A stretch of 64,000 nt of DNA from Hippopus hippopus (GCA_946811185.2 OX328097.1:58805063-58869062); one strand, 5' to 3'. Counted from the stretch's first letter, positions 34,801-46,610 are shown. The notes: generated by a model not told the origin, from the sequence alone. Numbers and translations: made by a program.

Positions 34801-37800
34801 GTTGGCTGTACTAAAAATCAAGGTTTTCAGAAGACCTAGTGATGGTGTTTTTTGTTTGAGATTATGCTTTAAGTCAGATTGAAAATATCAACAGCTCATC
34901 CTAGGAATTGTAAACATGTGAGCTTAAATAAATACACTAAACATGATCACTATATTTTCCTTTACATTTTCCTATAGCATTTTAAGCATTTCTAAAATAA
35001 TTATTAATCATCATAATGCAAGACTCTTTTGAAATATTGAAACTTCTGTACTCAGATATCAAGGTTTTGATTTTCAAAACAGCATTTGCAAACCTAGTCA
35101 GACTATAAAAACAACACTTTCTAAACTTTCATATAGTGGGTATAATCATATAGACTGCAAACAATTCAAATCTAAAATAGTGTGCCTATAGGAGTGGGAT
35201 TTTACTATGTTAGGTGGTCTGATCTTAATATATTCTTGCTACAAAGAAAACAAACTGTCCTCATTCTGAAGTATAAAGCATGTATTGTTTTGAAACTACG
35301 AGGGCTGTTCGATATGTAATGTGTATTGTACCACAGCGCGATAACGCTTTGCACGATTTCGTGGATGATGATACGCTTGAATAGCTCTATTCAATACCTT
35401 TCCAACGGTATAAACACGAGCCTTCAGCTCCACATAGTTTTAAACTTATAGCCATTTCAATAGAGCTAGTCGTTGACCACTGTTGTAAAAATGGTTGGGA
35501 AACGGATTAAGAATATTGAAGAAATTAGAGCTTATATAAAAGTTCGCACAAGACTCGGTCATTCGGTGATGCAGATTTTTACTGAATTGGGGGAAGTTTA
35601 TGGGTCTGATAAGGTATCTTATGAGACAGTTCGTAGTTGGAAAAAGAAATTTCTGACTGGCACAGAGTCCGTCAAAGATGCAGCAAAATCTGGCCGACCT
35701 GTGACTTTAACAGGCAAGGCAAATGTCTCAAAAGTCAGGGAAATAATTGAAAGTGATAGCAGATACACGATTCGTGATATTGCCAACGCTGTTGGCATAT
35801 CGCTATCGCGGGTGCATTTCATTTTGAAGCGTATTTTGAAAGATTTCTGCCAGATGGATACCTCATATATTGACAGATGACCAAAAACGGGTACGAGTAC
35901 AAACCGCTAAGCAATTGCTCAAAATGTTTCCCAAATTCAACCAAAGACAATTTGCAAACATTGTTACTGGTGACAAAACATGGGTTCACTATTTCGAACC
36001 AGTAAGAAAAATTGGAAACAAAATATGGCTAACTAAACACGGTAGAAGGCCTGTAGTTGCCAAAAGAAGCACAAGCACAAAGAAGTTTCTTTATTGCATA
36101 TTCTTCTCATGTGATGGTATAGCCGTACAAATTCCGGTGCCGAAGGGCAAAAGTGTTACAGGTCGGTATTACCGAGATGTTATACTAAAAAAGGTCAAGA
36201 AATATTATCTTAAACGACGCCCTGTGTCAGGATTTAGGCATGCTCGTCTACTTCATGATAATGCTCCATCACATACATCTGAGCTTGGGAAGCAATTTTT
36301 GAAGTCGGAGAAGGTTACCGTCTTGCCACACCCACCATACTCTCCAGATCTAGCCCCATGCGACTTTTTCCTTTTTCCAAAACTTAAAAAGATCTTATCT
36401 GGTCGTCGTTACAAGTCCCGACAAGCCCTTGGCTCAGCCATCAGTCAGTGCCTCAGAGGTCTACCTAAATCAGCGTACCGTGACGCATTTCAGAAATGGA
36501 TTCAGAGATTGAAATTATGTATTTCAAACCGCGGAGAATACTTTGATGGGATGTAATGTTCATTTCACTATTTGAGTCGAATGCTTTTGAGATATCGTAC
36601 AATACACATTACATATCGAACAACCCTCGAAGTATGATTTAGTTTAAAACCTTACAAAACAATCCAAACTTTAAACGACCCTGAGGAAGAAGGCTTTTAA
36701 AAAGAATTTTGGATTATGAGAAAATGCTGGTAACCAGCAGCATTCTTCCTTTTCCCACAATGTCTTCAAACCTTCCAAAAATAAAATTCATATTTTAAGT
36801 CACATTGATTCTGTTATCAGCAAATGCTTTCCATTTGGACAAGTCTCAAATTTTGTTGTGTGGTAAATAGTTAAAAAAAAAAAACACTGGAGTCCTCTCA
36901 GGGAAATAGAAACAATGGCTTTTTATATGTAATTTCGTACTGAAAGCACATTGTCCTTTCTATAACACCTAGGAATCCCTTCAAGGGTTCTTCCTTATTA
37001 CTACACAACTTGAAACTATTAATTTCAAAATGAAATACAAAATCAAACTAGACACAACAATTTGATTGTTCAGATATTGTATCTTCTTTCTTTAAAAAAA
37101 AAAAATCTTGGTTTTATTCCTAACCTAAAAAAATGTTATGTAATAGTCTGAAAGGTGAAAACTAAATGGTGTGTTTAGTATTTTCTAAGACTTAGGCCAT
37201 GTGTAATACATGAGTATTGAATATACCTTCCTGTACATAAATGAAAATTCACCTTGTATCATTATAAAGACACAAGTCAAGAAATAATGATTTCACAAAA
37301 GAAAAGTAAGGTTAACTCATGCACTGGCACAAAACATGAAATTGATTGTAACTACCTTCAAGAATAATTTGATGTTTGACTGATTTCTGCTGGTTACATT
37401 AGTTTCAACACTGTTTCAGTCTTACAGTGACAACAACCCATTTATTTGTGTACGGCTTGGGTTGTACTAGGGCTAGGCTGATTCTACGCAGTGTCTTGTC
37501 TATAGGCACTCCTACAAAATCCTGGCAACCAGATAAGGATAAAATCCAGGATAACTCAACCAACACCTTCACCAATCAGCCACAGTCTCACAGAACCTCA
37601 CTAAATAAATGAACAAGATTATGTCATTTCACCGCTATATTGGTGCAAATATAAGAAAAAAAACTGTATAGGTTCAAGCTTAGACCTCATATTCTGCACA
37701 ATCTGAACTTAGATTATCATTCACAGTTTCAAAAAAAAAAAGCTGGTCTTACACTTAACTTCAAAAAATGGACTAATACTTAACAATTTCAAGTTCATTT

Positions 37801-40800
37801 TTTGAGTATTAGATAAAACTTAAGAGACCTACATGTAATGTGCAAACTCACATTCTTGGGTCCATTTCTATTCAGTCAAAAAATGCAGGTGTGAATAAGT
37901 ACAATGTAAAAAGTGGACTTAAGTCTCACATAATATTTAAAGTTACAGTTAAAGTGTGATGGAATGTTGACATTTTGTCAGTGATTATGTAAGTTTTATT
38001 CATTTACAATAGATTTAGATTCCTTTTTGAAGTTTTGAGCCACGACTTTGTGTATTTGAGTCATATTACATAATTGAACCACTGCAGGGACATTTGCAAA
38101 AAAAAACATGATGTAGCATGATGAGATACTTGAAATTCAATATTAACACTGGTAAAACAGCTATTCATTACTTCCAATGCAGTTTTGAGTGAATCCATTT
38201 TCAAGGTCTGAAGAAAAGAATTAAAATCATCACTCATCACATGGAAGAACATAGTCCAGATATTATTTGCTTTTCGATATCTGCAAATCCCTGCCCTGGG
38301 TACAGCTGAAGCAGCCAGAATGGTCCAAGTTCACACTCAGTGTGACAAGTTGCCATGCAAAGTAAAAATTTACCTTTACATAACTAAAATGAAACTTTCA
38401 AGTCGACAGTACAAATCCAAATATTTCTATTTCAATGCTATTTTTTGGGAAAAAATACCTCCTTACCCGGCAGTATAGATCAAAGATCAGACTGCACGTT
38501 TCGTGCAGTCTGAGCTTGATCTACACTGTCTGCAAAAGGTCCTTGAGTAGCACTTAGCAGCCTAAGGATTAAAGGAATTGGTCCCTCTATAAAACTTTAA
38601 AAACTATAGGCATACTTTCATTCTGCGGTTTGAATCATAGGGGTTCGTAGTTTGATTCCTGGCACCCATAGACTATATATTATAAACAAGGGATTTAACT
38701 ATATGCAGTCCGTTACTCGCCCCCGGTTACAAAAAACAACGTATCTTTTCTAACCCATCAGTTATTCTCCTATTTTTTTCTACAGCTGAGAGCTAAAACA
38801 TTTTTCTACCAGAAAAACACAACTGTTTGTCAGTGGCTAATGCAGTCTGGCTGATACATTCGCTCGAACTTGTCAACTCGCTCAAAAATCTGCGTCATTG
38901 ACACGGGTTCGTACATCCGTTTTAAAGATATAAAATGCACTTTAGATCCAATGAAACGCAGTATTAGCGGCACCCACCCTTTAAACATGTTTAAAAATAC
39001 TACTGACCTATAGTCTTTATCTTCAATAACGACGAAACGCCTCAGAATTCGTTGAATTTGTGATCCACGTTCTTATTTCAAACAGCTGCAGCCGTCTTCT
39101 GTCATGTGACATAGTTTGGAACGAGAAATTTCATCGGTTGATTTGTACTAACAGTCATGAATTCAACCAATGAAATTTCGTACAGCTGCTCACACCTTTT
39201 TGTCACGTGACAGTATGGTGACACTGTTTGGAACGAGAAATTTTATTGGTTTATATGCGCGAACGTCAGTGTCGAATGTACGAACCCGTGTCAATGGCGA
39301 AGATTTTTGAGCGAGTTTACAAGTTCGAGCGAATGTATCAGCCAGACTGCATTAGCCACTGACAAACAGTTGTGTTTTTCTGGTAGAAAAATGTTTTAGC
39401 TCTCAGCTGTAGAAAAAAATAGGAGAATAACTGATGGGGTAGAAAAGATACGTTGTTTTTTTGTAACCGGGGGCGAGTAACGGGCTGCATACAGTTAAAT
39501 CCCTTGTTTTAGTCTATGGGTGACAGGAGTCAAACTACGGACCCCTATGGTTTGAATTACTTGCGGTTTACATGAAGCATAGTTACCGTCTCTAGTATGG
39601 GATGAGCAGCAGTTCATCATAAATATGTACTTTATTAAATAAAGTACATATTCTTCAATCTCCAAGCATAAAAAATATATCAAAGAATTTAAATCTACAT
39701 GTCCAAATAGTAAGACGTATAGATCTAGACTAAGATGTATTCCTGTGGACCCTTTATCAAACATCTGTCTGAAAATTCTGCATTCTTAATTCTTTTGCAT
39801 GAAAGGTAACAAAATAAAATTCATCAGAACTATGAATGGAATTTTACACCTTGAAGATAATTGAGTATCTCAGGCTTAAAGTCCAAGATATTAGGTTAAG
39901 TTACTGGATGTCCAGTTCACAGAGAAGGACACGATTTCCCATCGAAAATCCTCAGTATAAATTCACGTCACGGGTTCGTACTTGATCGGGGCCGTTTGAG
40001 AGAAATTTTGGAAGCAGTCCTGCATAAATAAAACGTCAAATATTTCTTTTTTAAAGAGACTACACGATCTTCATTTTTTTAAACGTTTCACAGAAATGTT
40101 TCATACAATTCGGAAATTCATCGAAAGTGCTATACGAAGGGCGGTACCTAACAAGGTGCCGAATCGACTTTATGGGTTCTATGCAGTCGTTATCGAAAGG
40201 GTTTTAAATTATTTACAGCCAAATTCTAGCTAGCTATCAGAACAGTTAAAGATATTTGATATAATACAGAGTTTAAAAATGTAATTTCATTAAGAAATTA
40301 TTGCTTAATTTCCTTGTTCATTTCGACAGCGGACGACGCAAGTTATGAATGAACATTTCTTGAATGAAAATGGAGGCAGCCTGTGTAAACAATGTTCATA
40401 CGCACAGGCCTATGGCAATATTTAATGTAAAAAAAAAAAAAGAACAAACTTTGTTTAAGTATTTAGAGTATTTCAAACTGACAATTTTTTGTAGTTTTGA
40501 CGAAATTTCAATAAAGAAATCAAATATAACTTATATGATTTGTTCAAAGTCAAAGCTGAATATCACTTGTAGATGTGTATTGTTCGTCCCTACGCCAGCC
40601 ATGCAAAACTGAAAGCGAGCGCGCATGTGTCGTTACGCATGATGTATTTGGTTCCGGCCAAAACGATCACAGTAAGCGGATTTGCTATATAGCAAATCCG
40701 CTAAAAAGTGGATCATGAAGAGGAATGATCCTTTGAAATACAAAAAAACTTGGATAAAGTAAAAGGTTCCGGCCCACGTCAGCCTGCACGGACTGCGCAG

Positions 40801-43800
40801 GCTGACCTGGTTCGATACTTTTTGCAGCTGCATTAAACCACCTCGCCTTTAAAAAGCATCGCTCATTTAATTGGCTTGCAACACGCAAAAAGGGGCATTC
40901 GGACATTTGCGTAAAGTGTCGTCTCGGATCAGCCTGCGCAGTCCGCGCAGGCTGATCCGAGATGGCACTTTACGACTACATTAGATTTTGTGCTACAGTA
41001 GACTTGCGCAAAACAGAAAATTGCATAAAAACGGAAAGTGTCGTTTCAGATTAGCCTGCACGGACTGCGCAAGCTGATCCGATACGACACTTTACGCAAA
41101 TGTCCGAATGCCCCTTTTCGCGTGTAGCAACCCTTATATTGTCCTACAGAGTTCCGTGAGGCTTTCCGATTATTCGATAAAGATAGCGACGAGTGTATAA
41201 CAACAGATGAACTGGGTACCGTGATGAGGTCACTAGGTCAAAATCCTACTGAAAGCGAACTTAGGGACATGATCAACGAGGTTGATATAGATGGTAGGTT
41301 AGGTTTCCTCTGTTTCTCTAAGATTTGGTCCTGGTTAGATTTTGCCTGGCATTGCCGGTCGCATAAGAGACTCTTTGAGCAAAATATTGCAAATACTGCT
41401 TTTAGGCCAAGAGGTCCCATATCCATTTACAGCAATCAGTGTCCAGTACTTAATTCTTCTTATGTTGGCTCTGTGACTTTGTGTCTTTCAGGATCTTTTT
41501 AATGTACCATTTTCTTTGTGTCTACCTTCCACAAAGCGAATCCCCTTACACATCTCTTTCCTTTATATATCACTTGTCTGTTTCATCAGAACTTGGCTTG
41601 GAAGATGAAGTTTTATTAAGCACAAAAAAAATGGTTTTATCATCATCATCACCATCGTCATTATCATCGTCATCATCAATTGTTATTATTATTATAATTA
41701 TTATTGTTATTATCTCCACCAGGAAATGGTACAATCGATTTTAACGAGTTTTTAACAATGATGGCCAACAAAATGAAAGGAAGTGACCAGGACGAGGAGC
41801 TGAGAGAGGCTTTTAAGGTACATGGATCTGAGCCATTCTCTGGCAGAAGGGGTTTTAATGCATCTCTGTGATGCATTATACCAAGCAAGTCACCACTTAT
41901 TTATGGATCCATAACAACCAACTGATTCATGAGGTAGAGCAGTCCTTTGAAAATGCAGAAAATTAACCACTAGCAAAAAGTTTCAATTCAGGTCAGCCTG
42001 CGCGGATTGTGCAGGCTGACCTGAGTCGATAATTTTTGCAGATGCATTTATCACCCTTTTTCACAGAGTAAGGTTCATTTATATATGGCGTGTAAAACGC
42101 GAATGGGGGCATTCGGTAATTTGTGTAAAGTGTCGTCTCGGTTCAGCCTGCGCAGTCCGCGCAGGCTAATCCGAGACAACACTTTACGATTACATTAAAT
42201 TTTGTGTTTCAGTAGACTTGCGCAAAAACAGAAAATTACATAAAAACGGAAAGTGTCGTTACGGATTAGCCTGCGCAGACTGCGCAGGCTGATCCGAAAT
42301 GATACTTTACGCAGATGTCCGACTGTCCCTTTTCGTGTGTTGTAGACCATATTATATCCTTATACTGCAAAGAAATTTCTCGCGATCTGATTGGACAATA
42401 TGCCCCGTACATACAAGTCATGTACACTGGCACAATCCACACAAAAGCAGTTTCCCTTTTGAAGGCCTCGTAAACATGACTATACCTTTCAACACAACAT
42501 CCAAAATGGCGGCGTCGACCGATACTAGCCGCCTACAAGACAAACATTATGAGTAGCATGCACCGTGCTATTTCGAGTTTCCCTTGATGATTTTCATTAA
42601 AGCGGAAAGAATGGATTATTTTTTAAAATAAATGATTATAGTTACAAAATTATCGTTTGTTGTCATTCTAAAACAAATACACGGGGTTAAAACGAGCCAT
42701 CCCTTCGTCAGGTAAGCAAACTGTGAAGTGTCGAAACTCGTTCATAGTAACGTTAAAAGGATAATGAAATTGTCGTTTGTGGTAACTAGTGACCTTTTAC
42801 TTTTTGACGTCAAATCATTAAAATGCATAATTACTTACCTTGAAGTTGTTTAAATCCATGTTTAAATTGAAAAAAAGACGAATTTCTATCGCAGCGACAT
42901 CACCAAGTTCATTCACCAAACTGCAAGTTGAACCAAGGTTTTAGTGACGTCATTTCTCAGTGACGTCAGTTTTCATTGAATTGGGGCAGTCTGAAGGGAA
43001 ATTCTATAGCGTCAGCGTACTCAATTCGTGAAAACATAAACGGGGAATTTTTGCTGAATACACATTGGAATGGTAAAACTTTGAAGTAGGCTATAATAAA
43101 TTCGTTGTACGGTCAGGTGGCCAGGGACTTGGAAACTTGTTCACGGCTGTGGCGAATCATGTCGCCACCTCGCCTTCGGCTCGGGGCGACATAATTTGCC
43201 ACAGCCATGAACAAGTTTCCAAGTGCCCTGCCACCTGACCGTACAACTAATATTGTACATGTGTACTTAATTCCTTTCCCCCCGGGGCAAACTTGAAGCT
43301 AACCAACCTGAAAACATTCTTGTAGAGAATGGATAGTAGATGTTCACTAAGGTTTGATACATCAGTTATTAACCCTTATCCTGCGAAAAAAGTGAATTGA
43401 AACTTGAGCCGATTTTAAAAAATCCAAATTTTCCTATTTAAAAGTTTTTTTTCATAGAGGGAAAATATCTGCATATTGGACAGTGTAGATCAAAGATCAG
43501 ACTGCACGTTCTGTGCACTCTGATCTTGATCTACACTGTCCGCATACGGTCAGTGAGTTGCTCTTAGCAGTTTAGTGTTAATGAAAATAGACTGCTTTAC
43601 TTGAAATTTTGTACTAGACTGCGATAACGTTGGTATTTGATTTGTTCGTTTGTATTGGGAGTTTAACGCCGTTTTGACAGCATCGGTCATATTACGGCGG
43701 TGATAGTAATTGAAATGGCCCCTTTATCTCGAAATTCATTTTGACGTGTTTGTTAATCCGAATGCAGGTTTTTGACAAAGATGGCAACGGATATATAAGT

Positions 43801-45075
43801 GCTGCCGAACTACGACAAGTGATGAGTAACCTGGGAGAGAAGCTGACAGACGAAGAGGTGGAAGACATGATACGAGAAGCGGACCTTGATGGTGACGGTC
43901 AAGTTAATTACGAAGGTCCGTAAATTAGCTTACTTTAACATATTGATGAACCCTTTACCTAACAACAGCGTGTTTTAAATATTAGGCTGCTAAGCGCGAT
44001 GCTAGGATCTTTTGCGGACAATGTAGATCAAGATCAGACTGCACAGAACGTGCAGTCTGATCTTGGATCTACACTGTCCGATAAGGTGATATTTTTCACC
44101 AAAAATGACTTTGACATAGCAACATTCAGGTTTCTATTATCGACTTGAAAGTTTCAATCAAGTTATTTAGTAGGTTCAGGGTTAATGACCCTGAGAAAGA
44201 AGGTGTTTGACAACATTGTCGGAATTGAAGAAAATACTGGCTACTACTATACAACCTCTGCAAAGCTTATAAAAGACCATTTATGTGAAAGTTAGTAAAT
44301 CTATAAAATGTATATTTAGTCTTTCTCTGATTGGAAAATTCCTGTAGAGTACATTTATCAAATAAACCCTCAATCTGTGCATTATCTCCTTGAGCTAATA
44401 CTAGATAATCTCCCCTTTAAGCAGGTAGAACAGGGATTGATTGATTGATTGTGTGATGCTTAACGTCGATTCCGACATTATTTCAATTATATCGCGGCGG
44501 CCAGTGCACCTATCCATTCTGTCCTGGAGTTTTTTTTAATCTTAGCACAATACCATGTCCAAGTCACTGGCTGCTTTCCCACATAACCATCGTCGAAGGG
44601 ATGATCAGCGGTGAGGAAGAAATGAAATTCGCCGAGCTGGGGATTCGAACCAGCGACCCCTTGTTCTAAAGTGCTGTACGCTACCGACTGCACTACCGGG
44701 CCTCTGCATGTGGTAAAGGAGACAGAGATATATCGAGTTATTTCAAAGGTATCATTGTATGCATATTTGTAATATCAGAAAAAAATATTAATTATTTGAT
44801 ACGTTTCTTATTATAAATTTCCGAAATTTTTAAAGCACAAGCAGACGACACCTTTAATGTGACCCAAATAATAATGATTTGCCTTTAGAAGGGTAAAAAC
44901 ATCGTTGGAAAAAAAGAAAGTGCTAGGAACCAGCATTTTCCTCTTTTTCCTAAATGACTTCTTTTACGAGGGTCAGTCGGCAATTTTTTGGATCAAGAGC
45001 ATTTACTGAACATTTTTTACCCCTCCCCTTTTTTTTGTTCCAGAATTTGTAAAGATGATGACGCCAAACAAATGA
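31842..45075 (+). CDS. Gene 3: calmodulin-like protein
   Basis: Exons 31842-31872, 41150-41293, 41723-41817, 43768-43915 and 45044-45075, with GT..AG introns. They give 149 residues plus TGA, before adding an initiator Met from an unseen exon. It starts [10 protein letters not shown](E) and ends [12 protein letters not shown]2 ([12 protein letters not shown]), EF3 ([12 protein letters not shown]) and EF4 ([12 protein letters not shown]) are orthodox. EF1 ([12 protein letters not shown]) has Glu in place of the invariant loop Gly6 and Cys at 7, so N-lobe calcium binding is probably weakened. Inferred: a specialised calcium sensor. Intron 1 is 9.3 kb and houses a mariner element and a 0.9 kb foldback. 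The EF2-EF4 block is cut 95/148, as in gene 4. Gene 3 converges with gene 4; the stops are 4.0 kb apart. Confidence 0.9.
31940..32010. repeat. Family D core fragment
   Basis: TGTATATCAAAGATCAGACT, TGCACAAAACGTGCA centre, and GATCTACACTGTCCGC. Confidence 0.7.
32011..33254. other. Gene 3 intron 1, unassigned stretch
   Basis: Strongly AT-rich. One family C scrap (ACCGGAGGACAAGATTTTTG) lies near 32686. No exon-like EF-hand sequence seen. Confidence 0.35.
33255..33385. repeat. Degraded family C repeat
   Basis: TTTGTAAAGGTTAGAAAATT to ATAGGATTAATTGTGTG. Confidence 0.45.
33530..33605 (-). mobile_element. tRNA-like SINE head fragment
   Basis: On the minus strand it carries a B-box-like GGTTCAATCCCAGCC and an A-box-like TGGTAGAGCATCTGCC, but no acceptor-stem pairing, so it is a pseudo-tRNA or SINE relic. 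Confidence 0.45.
33800..34012. repeat. Family D palindrome
   Basis: TAACCCTTAGGCTGCTAAGT to GCAGGACAAGGGTTAA; the core has one indel (CATGCAGTCCTATCTTTG). Confidence 0.82.
34018..34200. repeat. Family C repeat
   Basis: GAAAGCATCATGGGACAAGG, imperfect hairpin TCTGGTAGACAG, and the end CCTTGTCATATGGGG. It follows family D after 5 bp. Confidence 0.65.
34325..34545 (+). mobile_element. tRNA-derived SINE, second head type
   Basis: GGTCCTGCATGGCTTACTAG head, TCCTTAGGCAAGACACTTCA body, TGACTGAAATAATGCTGAAA end, ATTAATC tail. The body resembles 31397. Confidence 0.6.
35299..36629 (+). mobile_element. mariner-type DNA transposon, inactivated
   Basis: A 1331-bp element. The 33-bp inverted ends begin CGAGGGCTGTTCGATATG (left) and CGAGGGTTGTTCGATATG (complement of right), one mismatch. 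TA precedes the left end; the right flank is AA, so one target base may have mutated. Inserted in gene 3 intron 1, same strand. Confidence 0.9.
35491..36556 (+). pseudogene. mariner transposase, frameshifted
   Basis: The ATG at 35491 opens a paired-like HTH domain ([17 protein letters not shown]) with an [12 protein letters not shown] linker. Near 35838-35842 the frame shifts by +1 after KRILK, and the second frame continues from ISARWIPH to TAA at 36554. The catalytic part keeps [24 protein letters not shown] and [14 protein letters not shown], the mariner DD34D signature by my count. The lost segment is consistent with a net 8-bp deletion. Otherwise little decayed. Confidence 0.88.
36641..36872. 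repeat. Family C repeat
   Basis: TTTAAAACCTTACAAAACAA to TGTGGTAAATAGTTAA. The hairpin is imperfect, with an extra CAG. It sits 11 bp after the mariner. Confidence 0.72.
36873..38362. other. Gene 3 intron 1, unassigned
   Basis: AT-rich. A SINE-like patch at about 37400-37620 (ACTGTTTCAGTCTTACAGTG, then AACTCAACCAACACC) is too degraded to define. No exon-like sequence seen. Confidence 0.35.
38363..38573. repeat. Family D palindrome
   Basis: CAAGTCGACAGTACAAATCC to GCAGCCTAAGGATTAAAG; core TGCACGTTTCGTGCA. Confidence 0.8.
38634..39549. repeat. Large foldback element, arms about 300 bp
   Basis: The outer arms read CATAGGGGTTCGTAGTTTGA and the complement of TCAAACTACGGACCCCTATG. Long inner agreement includes CTCGCCCCCGGTTAC, TTTTCTACCAGAAAAACAC and ATACATTCGCTCGAACTTG. 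The central about 340 bp is unpaired. Lies in gene 3 intron 1. Confidence 0.85.
39550..40640. other. Gene 3 intron 1, unassigned
   Basis: No supportable ORF or family repeat. AT-rich throughout. Confidence 0.35.
40711..40865. repeat. Family B repeat, right half
   Basis: Core TCAGCCTGCACGGACTGCGC, then GATACTTTTTGCAGCTGC and a degraded end AAAGCATCGCTC. Preceded by the small palindrome GCGGATTTGCTATATAGC at 40677. Confidence 0.72.
40873..41133. repeat. Family A MITE abutting a gene 3 acceptor
   Basis: Complete copy whose right end (TTTTCGCGTGTAGCAACCC) is 16 bp from the exon start at 41150. Confidence 0.88.
41638..41712 (+). repeat. (ATC)n then (ATT)n microsatellite
   Basis: Fills the pyrimidine-side region just before the gene 3 acceptor at 41722. 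Confidence 0.88.
41830..42076. repeat. Family B palindromic repeat
   Basis: Starts 12 bp after the gene 3 donor at 41818 (GAGCCATTCTCTGGCAGAAG). Intact core TCAGCCTGCGCGGATTGTGC. Confidence 0.82.
42087..42348. repeat. Family A palindromic MITE
   Basis: Complete, between ATATAT-type flanks, 10 bp after the B copy and adjoining the 0.9 kb repeat. Confidence 0.85.
42349..43254 (+). repeat. 0.9 kb repeat F, copy 1
   Basis: Begins TACTGCAAAGAAATTTCTCG and includes CCAAAATGGCGGCGTCGACC and ACGGGGTTAAAACGAGCCAT. It ends in a foldback (GTTGTACGGTCAGGTGGC and complement; apex CTCGCCTTCGGCTCG at 43170). A direct second copy lies at 45716. Confidence 0.85.
43372..43582. repeat. Family D palindrome
   Basis: TTAACCCTTATCCTGCGAAA to CTTAGCAGTTTAGTGTTAA; core TGCACGTTCTGTGCA. 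Confidence 0.82.
43645..43715 (-). mobile_element. SINE 3' end fragment
   Basis: GGGAGTTTAACGCCGTTTTG and CGGTCATATTACGGCGG, complement of the SINE 3' end; 53 bp before the gene 3 exon at 43768. Confidence 0.55.
43968..44182. repeat. Family D palindrome, full length
   Basis: AAATATTAGGCTGCTAAGCG to AGTAGGTTCAGGGTTAA; core TGCACAGAACGTGCA. Confidence 0.85.
44185..44345. repeat. Family C repeat, decayed
   Basis: GACCCTGAGAAAGAAGGTGT with a broken hairpin (AAATACTGGCTACTACTA). Confidence 0.55.
44440..44705 (-). mobile_element. tRNA-derived SINE, reverse orientation
   Basis: GATTGATTGATT tail at the left; the tRNA-like head at the right with B box GGGGATTCGAACCAGCGACC (complement) and CTACCGACTGCACTACCGGG. 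Near full length, in gene 3's last intron. Confidence 0.8.
44850..45015. repeat. Family C repeat before the last gene 3 exon
   Basis: GCAGACGACACCTTTAATGT and AAGTGCTAGGAACCAGCATT hairpin; its end lies about 30 bp before the acceptor at 45043. Confidence 0.65.
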
Positions 45076-45192
45076 AATCATGACATAGTATTATTGTTCA
45101 AAGGTTTTTCAGGATTTCAAGGTATTTTTTGTTTTGTTTAATTTTGTTTTTCGGGTGAGAGTTGTTTATGTGTAAAAGGGATAGCAAAAGAC

Positions 45193-45193
45193 T

Positions 45194-45249
<56 letters not shown>

Positions 45250-45372
45250 TTGTGGGATAACTACGAGCTCTTACATGAATTCCGACAGAAAAAAATGATA
45301 AAAATAAGACGTTGAAGAAGAAGACGAAGAAGAAGAAGAAGAAATAGAAGGAGAAAAGACGAAGACCTACAA
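45193..45372 (+). repeat. (GA)n and (GAA)n microsatellites
   Basis: GAGA run at 45193-45245 and a GAAGAAGAC-type run at 45313-45372, in the 3' flank of gene 3. Confidence 0.92.
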
Positions 45373-45715
45373 CAAGAATAAGCCTTGTGATGACGTTCAC
45401 ATCGACGAAGTTCGCGACTATGACGACGATGATGAGTAAGGTGATGGTTGCAAGTTAGAAATTAAATTTGTTTAAAGGATCTTTGACTGAGGGATGCTTA
45501 GATCAGAATGCTAGAATTATCTGTCTTATTCTTTCTATTTGCAGATTGGGATAATGCTCAGATCACCTGACAGTGAACCTTTAATGAAGAACAATTGTCC
45601 TTACTTTAAAGCAATGTTCTAAGTTATTTTTTTGGTCGGTAGACTCTAAACGAATGTTATTAAATATTTATTATTGATTAGACTTGGAGCGGGCACAGCC
45701 AATTTTTGTGCCATA

Positions 45716-46610
45716 TAGAGTATATTATTATACTGCAAAGAAACTTCTCGCGATCTGATTGGATAATATGCCCCGAACATATATTATTCCTGTACATTGG
45801 CCAAACCCACGTAAAAATAGTTTCACATTCGGAAGCACCGTATAAATAACTACACTTTCAATACAGCATCCAAAATGGCGGCGTCGACCGATACGAGCCG
45901 CTCATAAGACAAACGTAGTCTGCACCATGTTGTTACTAGTTTCCCTTGATGGTTGTCATTAAAGTGGAAACAATGGATTATTTAAAATGAATGAATATAG
46001 TTACATATCGTTTGTTGTCATTCTAAAACAAATACACGGGGTTAAAACGAGCCATCCTTTCGTCAGGAAAGCAAATTGTGAAATGTCGAAACTCATACAT
46101 TGTAACTTTAAAAGGATAACCTAATGGTCGTTTAAGGCAACTAATGGTCGTTTACTATTGCCAACAAATCATTAAAATGCATAGTTACTGACCTTGAAGT
46201 TGTTAAAATCCATATTTAGCTACTTACCTAGAAGTTGTTAAAATCCATATGTAGATAAAAATACGTCGAATGTCTGTCGCAGTGACATCATCAATTTCAT
46301 GCACCAAACTTTACGTTTTACCAAGGTTTCAGTAACTTCAGTTATCAGGGACATCAGTTTTCATTGAATTGGGGCATTCAGAAGGGAAATATTATTACGT
46401 CAGTGCACTCAGTTCTTGCAACCATAAATAAGGGAAATTTCGTTGAATAGGCCTACACGTTGGAATAGTAAAACTTTGCAGTATAATAAATTCGTTGTAC
46501 GGTCAGGTGGCAGAGGACTTTGAAAGTTGTTCAGGTCTGTGGCGACATGATTCGTTACAGCTGTGAACAAGTTTCCAAGTCCCATGCCGCCTGACCGTAC
46601 ACTTAATATT
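45716..46610 (+). repeat. 0.9 kb repeat F, copy 2
   Basis: Direct copy of 42349-43254 with scattered substitutions, a short internal duplication (GAAGTTGTTAAAATCCATAT) and a decayed terminal foldback. Confidence 0.85.
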
